Shown: piece after piece, positions 7,707 to 12,235 of the stretch
Layout: each line of letters opens with the position of its first letter
How positions within the stretch are numbered: the first letter of the stretch is position 1
NCBI GenBank assembly: GCA_013138705.1
Contig: WTCF01000054.1
Span: 1 to 12,235, forward strand
Source: Deltaproteobacteria bacterium
GTDB lineage: Bacteria > Desulfobacterota > Dissulfuribacteria > Dissulfuribacterales > UBA3076
Direction of reading: 5' to 3'
Length of the DNA: 12,235 nucleotides
Notes under the pieces: generated by a model
Databases searched by the model: none
Told to the model about the DNA's origin: nothing
Seen by the model: the letters and a program-made list of their open reading frames with translations, nothing else
Program-made: the position numbers and the translations under genes

Positions 7707-7802
7707 AATGTTGAATTTTGAATGTTGAATTTTGAATTAAGGTATAATTTTTTTATAATCCTTTTCCACAATTCAGCATTCAACATTCAGCATTCAGCAT
7801 TG
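7707..7802. repeat. Inverted heptamer repeat forming a 32-base imperfect stem, abutting the translocase stop codon
   Basis: The left arm (7707-7738) is AATGTTG/AATTTTG alternated twice plus AATT. The right arm (7770-7801) is built from ATTCAGC and ATTCAAC heptamers. Reverse-complementing the right arm gives 27 of 32 identities with the left. The loop (7739-7769) contains an A/T-rich stretch with TTTTTTT and TATAAT-like words. The right arm reaches to within a base or two of the TAG stop of the minus-strand translocase gene, so the hairpin would form at the very 3' end of that coding region and in the leader of rfbD. It could stabilise mRNA, weaken read-through, or be a mobile palindrome. Confidence 0.85.
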
Positions 7803-7803
7803 T

Positions 7804-8745
7804 CTATAATATGTGCTTTCTTCTTTCAGCCAGAAAATCCATAAAAAAGACAATTAAGAAACCGAGAACAGCCAGACAAAGAGCCTGCACTACTTCTGTA
7901 CTCCATTGATTCGGCAAAATATTAACATTGGCTGTAACAATTACATTCCCATGGGTGTCTGTCATGCTCTGTAAGGATTTCTTCCAGGGCCACACCTTTC
8001 TCAATGAACCCAACATAAAGCCGGTTAATATGGCAATAGTAAAATTATAGTATTTATTTAAAAGCCAGCTAAGAAAACGAACGAATGAAATTAGTCCTAC
8101 CCCGGCTCCGGCAGCCACTATGAAAAGTGTTAAAAAATCACGGTTATTCACGGCTTCAAGCACATAGTGATATTTACCCAGAAGTACGAGGATAAATGCC
8201 CCGGATATTCCGGGGAGGATCATTGCACATATGGCAATGGCCCCGCTCATAAATAAGAACCATGGGGTATCCGGTGTAGATGCGGGTACCAAACCAACCA
8301 GGAAATAAGTACAGGCCGCTCCTAATCCTACCCAGGCGAAAATGGATGGAGTCCATTTTTCAAGATAACGGCTTACGGTAAATAAAGAGGCAACTATCAG
8401 ACCAAAGAAAAAGGACCATATCAGTATCGGCCTGTTTTGAAGAAGCCAGCTTAGGATACTGGCTAGACTGAAGATGGCCATAAAAATACCCATGCCGACT
8501 GCCATAAGAAATCGCCATGAGACATGATTCAGGGCATCACTTAACTTCAAAGAAAAAAGCAATCTCAAAAAAACCAGATCAAAAGACCTGATGGACTCGA
8601 TCAATTCCTTATAAATCCCAAGGATGAATGCCATAGTTCCGCCCGAAACCCCCGGAACCACATCTGAAGCGCCCATGCAAAAGCCCTTTATTGTTAATCC
8701 AAGGTAAGCTTTGAATGATCGATGAGATCGGGTAGGGCCTTTCAT
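7804..8745 (-). CDS. popT: DUF368 family membrane protein, PopT-type undecaprenyl-phosphate translocase
   Basis: DUF368 proteins were linked experimentally to returning undecaprenyl phosphate (C55-P, the lipid carrier of peptidoglycan and O-antigen synthesis) to the cytoplasmic face of the inner membrane; assignment here is by family. The 313-residue product shows the defining GASDVVPGVSGGT at about 25-37 and a second related motif, ILPGISGAFILVLLG, at about 176-190, the internal repeat typical of the family. About eight to ten hydrophobic segments lie between 20 and 313. I prefer ATG 8745-8743: its peptide (MKGPTRSHRS, then the conserved core) fits the family. The frame can extend to GTG 8808, but that region is repeat sequence with no ribosome-binding site. 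The Shine-Dalgarno before 8745 is weak (AGGA about 13 bases away). Same strand as rfbD, 154 bases upstream of it. Confidence 0.88.
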   Translation of the reverse strand: MKGPTRSHRSFKAYLGLTIKGFCMGASDVVPGVSGGTMAFILGIYKELIESIRSFDLVFLRLLFSLKLSDALNHVSWRFLMAVGMGIFMAIFSLASILSWLLQNRPILIWSFFFGLIVASLFTVSRYLEKWTPSIFAWVGLGAACTYFLVGLVPASTPDTPWFLFMSGAIAICAMILPGISGAFILVLLGKYHYVLEAVNNRDFLTLFIVAAGAGVGLISFVRFLSWLLNKYYNFTIAILTGFMLGSLRKVWPWKKSLQSMTDTHGNVIVTANVNILPNQWSTEVVQALCLAVLGFLIVFFMDFLAERRKHIL

Positions 8746-8781
8746 AACAGTTTCACTTTCCTGGCATTGATAACCGCTGAT

Positions 8782-8840
8782 GGACGCGAATTGACGCGAA
8801 TAAAGCACTTTTGCATTAGCGTTTATTAGCGTTTATTCGC
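8782..8840. repeat. Paired 10-base tandem repeats with inverted ends in the popT leader
   Basis: GGACGCGAAT/TGACGCGAAT (8782-8791, 8792-8801) is followed by two exact copies of TTAGCGTTTA (8816-8825, 8826-8835) and TTCGC. The inner left edge GCGAATAAA (8796-8804) is perfectly inverted as TTTATTCGC (8832-8840). The composition resembles dispersed 'GCGAATAAACGC'-type spacer repeats. It would sit in the popT mRNA leader. Confidence 0.7.
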
Positions 8841-8898
8841 AGTTTTTTTCAAGAACGAACCGTTCCCATTATGATTACATGGAGAATCTGAAATATAG

Positions 8899-8919
8899 AG
8901 GCGGGATTTATCCCCGCCT
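8899..8919. repeat. Short GC-rich palindrome
   Basis: AGGCGGG (8899-8905) pairs perfectly with CCCGCCT (8913-8919) around ATTTATC; GGGAT/ATCCC could extend the stem if one C bulges. On the plus strand GAAAAAC follows, so there is no U-tract; on the minus strand CTATATTTC follows, which is weak for a terminator. It lies between the two divergent genes, so it may be a dispersed palindrome rather than a terminator. Confidence 0.55.
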
Positions 8920-8929
8920 GAAAAACTCG

Positions 8930-8952
8930 ATTATACAGTAACCGGTATTATA
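8930..8952 (-). promoter_or_regulatory. Possible popT promoter region (two TATAAT words)
   Basis: Two perfect minus-strand TATAAT words occur at 8952-8947 and 8935-8930 in A/T-rich DNA about 190 bases upstream of the popT ATG. Neither has a good -35 box at 17 bases, so the call rests on the -10 words alone. Confidence 0.25.
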
Positions 8953-9046
8953 TGCGCAATTATTTGTGTCGTTATAGTATCTTGAATTTTGTACTTCCGC
9001 AAAAAAAATCGAATTCATGCTTTAGTTCTGATCATAAAATAATTTC

Positions 9047-9074
9047 TTGACAATACTATGAATTTGGATACGAT
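9047..9074 (+). promoter_or_regulatory. Candidate sigma70 promoter for acs
   Basis: A perfect TTGACA (9047-9052) is separated by 16 bases from TACGAT (9069-9074, four of six). Transcription would start near 9081, giving a leader of about 225 bases. CAATACT (9051-9057) and its exact inverse AGTATTG (9095-9101) flank the -10 region. Confidence 0.5.
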
Positions 9075-9165
9075 TTCACAGTTTATGACATATCAGTATT
9101 GTAACCAGTCTGTCTTGTAAATGAGTAGAATGGGAGGGTCTGTCTCTCTTGCATTCATAACGGGA

Positions 9166-9173
9166 AAGGAGGT
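9166..9173 (+). promoter_or_regulatory. Strong Shine-Dalgarno without an obvious start codon, in the acs leader
   Basis: AAGGAGGT is a near-perfect anti-16S match, but no ATG, GTG or TTG lies 5-12 bases downstream. The nearest ATG (9191) is 17 bases away and opens only a three-codon frame (M-Y-W-stop). Confidence 0.5.
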
Positions 9174-9254
9174 TAAGAAAGATTACAGAAACTATGTATT
9201 GGTGAAGTCAAGATCGAAAAATAATTACTTAAGAGGATTTATTAAAATATTCAA

Positions 9255-9314
9255 ATGCAAAAGTTCATTATGATGTACAATCATGAAAGCATTAAGGAGT
9301 TTGATCTATGTTAA
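9255..9314 (+). CDS. Possible 19-residue leader ORF overlapping the acs start
   Basis: ATG 9255-9257 opens 19 codons (MQKFIMMYNHESIKEFDLC) to TAA 9312-9314, overlapping the first 7 bases of acs in another frame. The acs Shine-Dalgarno lies inside it, so its translation could influence acs initiation. Its own ribosome-binding site is poor (AGAGGA about 18 bases upstream). It could easily be a chance frame. Confidence 0.15.
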   Translation: MQKFIMMYNHESIKEFDLC

Positions 9315-11386
9315 AAAACACAGCTGCAAAAACATCTGAGGCAGAAATTGCTGTTCACTGGAAAGAAGAAGACTATTTTCATCCTTCCGCAAAATTTATT
9401 GCTCAGGCAAACCTGACAGACGAATTTGTCTATGATCGCTTTAGTCTGGATAACTTCCCTGAATGCTTCAAGGAATATGCTGATTTACTGGACTGGTACA
9501 AGTACTGGGATACAACACTTGATACAAGTGATGCACCTTGCTGGAAGTGGTTTGTCGGCGGGAAGATAAACGCGTGTTACAATTGTGTGGACAGACATCT
9601 TGAGAAGAATAAAAACAAGACGGCAATCCACTGGGTCCCTGAACTTGAGAATGAACCAATTCAGCATCTCACTTATCAGGAACTCTATGTAAGGGTCAAC
9701 GAATTTGCTGCACTCCTTCGTGACTTTGCGGGTCTGAAGGCCGGAGACAGGGTGACTCTTCATCTGCCCATGGTGCCGGCACTCCCGATAACAATGCTTG
9801 CCTGTGCCAGGCTCGGCATTATCCATTCTGAGGTCTTTGGAGGTTTCAGTGGCAAGGCATGTGCTGACAGGATTGTAGATTCCGGAAGCAATGTGCTCAT
9901 AACCATTGACGGGTATTACCGGGGCGGCAAGCTCCTTGATCATAAAGCAAACGCCGACATAGCTGTTGAAAAGGCGAAAAAGGAAGGCCAGACCGTTGAT
10001 AAGGTCCTGGTGTGGCAGCGTTATCCGGGCAAATACTCAAGCCAGACGCCCATGGTAGATGGTCGTGGTTACTTTGTGAATGACCTGCTCAAGGACTATC
10101 GCGGTAAAAGGATCGACCCGGTACCCATGCCTGCCGAAGCCCCCCTATTCCTGATGTATACCAGTGGTACGACAGGAAAGCCCAAGGGATGCCAGCACAG
10201 CACGGGGGGCTTTCTTGCCTATGTAGCAGGCACATCAAAATATATCCAGGATATCCACCCGGAGGACGTTTACTGGTGCATGGCGGATATCGGATGGATT
10301 ACCGGTCATTCATACATTGTCTACGGCCCATTGGCCCTGTGCGCATCTTCGGTTATTTTCGAAGGCATACCCACCTATCCTGACGCCGGACGGGCATGGA
10401 GGATAGCAGAAGAGCTTGATGTAAATATCTTCCACACTGCACCAACCACCATACGGGCCCTGAGAAAGGTCGGCCCTGACGAACCTGCCAAGTATAATTA
10501 TCACTTTAAGCACATGACCACTGTTGGTGAGCCGATCGAGCCCGAGGTGTGGAAATGGTATTATAAGGTAGTCGGAAAGGGTGAGGCCGTAATAGTTGAT
10601 ACATGGTGGCAGACTGAGAACGGTGGTTTTCTCTGCAGTACCGTGCCTGCACTGAGAGCGATGAAGCCGGGGAGTACGGGTCCCGGTGTTCCTGGTATCC
10701 ATCCGATAATTTATGATGATGATGGAAACGAACTCAAGGCAGGAGCAGGAAAGGCAGGAAATATATGCATACAGAACCCGTGGCCCGGCCAGTTCCAAAC
10801 CATATGGGGAGACCGTGATAGATTTGTCTCTACGTATTATGCAAGGTACTGCAAGGACAAAAACAGCAAAAATTGGCGTGATTGGCCATACCTTACCGGT
10901 GATGCCGCCATGCTATCCGAGGACGGATACTTCCGTATCCTGGGGAGGATTGACGATGTAATCAATGTCTCAGGGCACCGGTTGGGGACCAAGGAACTCG
11001 AGTCCGCTTCTCTTGACGTCGTTGAAGTGGCAGAGGCGGCAGTTGTCCCTGTAGCAGATGAAATAAAGGGAATGGTCCCTGACCTGTATGTCTCTTTAAA
11101 GCCCGGATACGATCCCAGTCCGGAATTGGCTGCCAAGATTTCACAGAGTCTCTGTGACTCCATTGGTAAAATCGCAAGGCCGAGAAAGGTCTGGATCGTA
11201 CCGGATATGCCAAAAACACGCTCCGGAAAGATCATGCGCAGGGTGCTGGCAGCCATATCCAATGACAAGGACGTAGGTGACACGACTACATTGGCAAATC
11301 CCGAGATTGTCGCTGAAATCCATAAGATGTCACAGGACATGATAGAAGAGCTGAAAGAGAGCAAAAGAGCGCTGATGAAGGAATAA
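9308..11386 (+). CDS. acs: Acetyl-CoA synthetase, AMP-forming
   Basis: This cytoplasmic enzyme activates acetate with ATP and CoA through acetyl-AMP. The 692-residue product has the N-terminal ACS block from about 50 (FKEYADLLDWYKYWDTTLD), VFGGFSG at about 176-182, the P-loop YTSGTTGKPKG at 284-294, GWITGHSYIVYGPL at about 329-342, and DTWWQTENGG at 431-440 with the pocket tryptophans that restrict acyl size in acetate enzymes. YLTGDAA, GRIDDVINVSGHRLGTKELE and PKTRSGKIMRR, with adenylation Lys641, follow. It is some 40 residues longer than E. coli Acs (652); extra length includes the N-terminus and DRDRFVSTYYARYCKDKNSK. Asn replaces the usual Thr in WWQTETGG, so a slightly different short-chain acid is possible. 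AAGGAG at 9294-9299 is 8 bases before the ATG. A transporter gene follows after 39 bases. Confidence 0.93.
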   Translation: MLKNTAAKTSEAEIAVHWKEEDYFHPSAKFIAQANLTDEFVYDRFSLDNFPECFKEYADLLDWYKYWDTTLDTSDAPCWKWFVGGKINACYNCVDRHLEKNKNKTAIHWVPELENEPIQHLTYQELYVRVNEFAALLRDFAGLKAGDRVTLHLPMVPALPITMLACARLGIIHSEVFGGFSGKACADRIVDSGSNVLITIDGYYRGGKLLDHKANADIAVEKAKKEGQTVDKVLVWQRYPGKYSSQTPMVDGRGYFVNDLLKDYRGKRIDPVPMPAEAPLFLMYTSGTTGKPKGCQHSTGGFLAYVAGTSKYIQDIHPEDVYWCMADIGWITGHSYIVYGPLALCASSVIFEGIPTYPDAGRAWRIAEELDVNIFHTAPTTIRALRKVGPDEPAKYNYHFKHMTTVGEPIEPEVWKWYYKVVGKGEAVIVDTWWQTENGGFLCSTVPALRAMKPGSTGPGVPGIHPIIYDDDGNELKAGAGKAGNICIQNPWPGQFQTIWGDRDRFVSTYYARYCKDKNSKNWRDWPYLTGDAAMLSEDGYFRILGRIDDVINVSGHRLGTKELESASLDVVEVAEAAVVPVADEIKGMVPDLYVSLKPGYDPSPELAAKISQSLCDSIGKIARPRKVWIVPDMPKTRSGKIMRRVLAAISNDKDVGDTTTLANPEIVAEIHKMSQDMIEELKESKRALMKE

Positions 11387-11425
11387 TTCATTGCATTTAA
11401 GCGTCTTTAAGAAGGAGATAAATAT

Positions 11426-12235
11426 ATGACAGGTCAAGTTACAACAGAACCGGCGCAGGCATGGATAACTACCTTTGCTGGCACTGCTATCAACCTGTGT
11501 CTGGGCATATTATATGCCTGGAGCATATGGAAATCATCCCTGGTTAATGTGGACAAGGCTGGTCAAGTCATTGAATCGGGCATGAATGCAGGTTGGACCT
11601 ATCTGACCAATGCCCAGGCTGCGACGCCATTTTCTCTATGCATTATCATCTTTGCTTTGTTAATGATCCCCGGAGGCCGCATACAGGATAAATTCGGCCC
11701 CAAGGTGGGTGCAACCGTGGGCGGCCTTTTCCTTGCCGCAGGTTGTATCGTTGCCGGATTGATGAAGAGCTATGCCGGGCTGGTTTTTGGTTTCGGCATA
11801 CTTGGCGGCATTGGCATGGGTATTGGTTATGCCTCCCCCACCCCTGCGGCCCTGAAGTGGTTCGGTCCTCATAAACGAGGTCTGGTCGCAGGTCTCGTGG
11901 TAGGCGGATATGGCGGGGCGGCCCTATATATCGGCCCTCTGGCACAGTATCTGATTGACCACTATGGCATAACAGGAAGCTTTGTGGGTCTGGGAATACT
12001 GTTCGCCGTGGTGGTTATCATTGCGGGTCAGCTTCTGCGAACGCCTCCTGAAGGATATGTGCCTCCAGGCCCCAAAGTTGCGGCAACCGCCAAGCAGATG
12101 GCAGCGTCAACCAAGCATAATTGGAATGCATCCGAGATGGTGAAGACCTGGCAGTTCTTTGCCCTGGTATTCATGTTCATGCTCACTACACAGTCCGGAC
12201 TTCTGATCATTGCGAACGCTAAGGGCATGATGGTT
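11426..12235 (+). CDS. MFS transporter, oxalate:formate antiporter (OFA) family, truncated by window edge
   Basis: The first 270 residues of an inner-membrane carrier are visible. Features are an OFA-type first helix (about 14-35, containing INLCLGILYAWSIW), the MFS motif A variant GGRIQDKFGPK at 83-93 between helices 2 and 3, and GIGYASPTPAALKWFGPHKR at about 132-151, followed by glycine-rich helices (GLVVGGYGGAALYIGPL). The large hydrophilic stretch from about 205 to 235 fits the central loop between the two six-helix halves. AAGGAG at 11412-11417 is 8 bases before ATG 11426-11428. With only 39 bases after acs and no terminator between, the two are probably one transcript, suggesting uptake of acetate or another monocarboxylate that Acs activates (inference). 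OFA members carry varied anions, so the substrate is not fixed. Confidence 0.92.
   Translation, partial: MTGQVTTEPAQAWITTFAGTAINLCLGILYAWSIWKSSLVNVDKAGQVIESGMNAGWTYLTNAQAATPFSLCIIIFALLMIPGGRIQDKFGPKVGATVGGLFLAAGCIVAGLMKSYAGLVFGFGILGGIGMGIGYASPTPAALKWFGPHKRGLVAGLVVGGYGGAALYIGPLAQYLIDHYGITGSFVGLGILFAVVVIIAGQLLRTPPEGYVPPGPKVAATAKQMAASTKHNWNASEMVKTWQFFALVFMFMLTTQSGLLIIANAKGMMV

Larger units (their letters stand above)
8746..9307. other. Long divergent intergenic region between popT and acs
   Basis: This 562-base stretch has no convincing gene. From left to right it holds the 10-base repeat region (8782-8840), a T-run (8843-8849), a GC hairpin (8899-8919), an A/T-rich segment with two minus-strand TATAAT words (8935-8930 and 8952-8947) that could start popT transcription, a plus-strand promoter candidate (9047-9074), and an acs leader of about 225 bases with an unused strong Shine-Dalgarno (9166-9173) and a possible 19-codon leader ORF. 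Confidence 0.7.

Noticed and set aside
7707..7802. Heptamer array as a CRISPR array
   Set aside because: Units are 7 bases with no spacers and no cas genes; it is a tandem/inverted tract.
9132..9152. GGGAGGG...TTGC as a possible sigma54 promoter before acs
   Set aside because: The GG and GC doublets are not at the 12-base offset needed.
10837..11391. 184-codon open frame on the minus strand
   Set aside because: Antisense to the acs C-terminal domain; serine-rich composition is typical of reverse-frame translation.

Overview
The window looks like chromosome from a Gram-negative anaerobe, most likely a Desulfobacterota (former deltaproteobacterial) lineage. The grounds are an outer-membrane porin with a C-terminal aromatic residue, DnaE with an intact PHP motif, an AMP-forming acetyl-CoA synthetase followed by an OFA-type MFS transporter, and intergenic gaps filled with short-period repeat tracts. 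The lineage is inferred from gene content and style, not from a marker gene. No rRNA, tRNA, CRISPR array, transposase or phage gene was seen.

Layout. (1) 1-2120, minus strand: guaA (GMP synthase), then the 5' part of dnaE (DNA polymerase III alpha), which runs off the left edge. (2) 2401-5318, plus strand: an AGCS-family sodium:alanine/glycine symporter and a DcaP-like porin with a periplasmic coiled coil. (3) 5412-8745, minus strand, read right to left: a DUF368/PopT-type undecaprenyl-phosphate translocase, rfbD, rfbB (4-base ATGA overlap with rfbD) and a small FmdB-type zinc-ribbon protein overlapping the end of rfbB. This resembles an envelope-polysaccharide cluster: lipid-carrier recycling beside dTDP-rhamnose synthesis. 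rfbA and rfbC are not in the window. (4) 9308-12235, plus strand: acs and an OFA-family MFS transporter cut by the right edge, a plausible monocarboxylate uptake and activation pair. A 562-base divergent gap lies between (3) and (4).

The genes are ordinary housekeeping and envelope/metabolism genes. What they do not explain is the spacer DNA. Five loci carry different tandem tracts of 7, 8 or 10 bases (501-532, 2250-2384, 5319-5354, 7707-7802, 8782-8840). Three of these are arranged as inverted arms. Ten-base caps of the form TAAC(TA or CG)TTCA occur four times at the edges of intergenic segments. One element (2250-2384) has perfect 15-base terminal inverted repeats and ends close to the ribosome-binding site of the symporter gene. 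Another tract (501-532) lies inside the predicted N-terminus of dnaE and supplies its start region. These tracts, together with a possible leader ORF before the porin and an unusual acs leader, are the parts most worth a second look.
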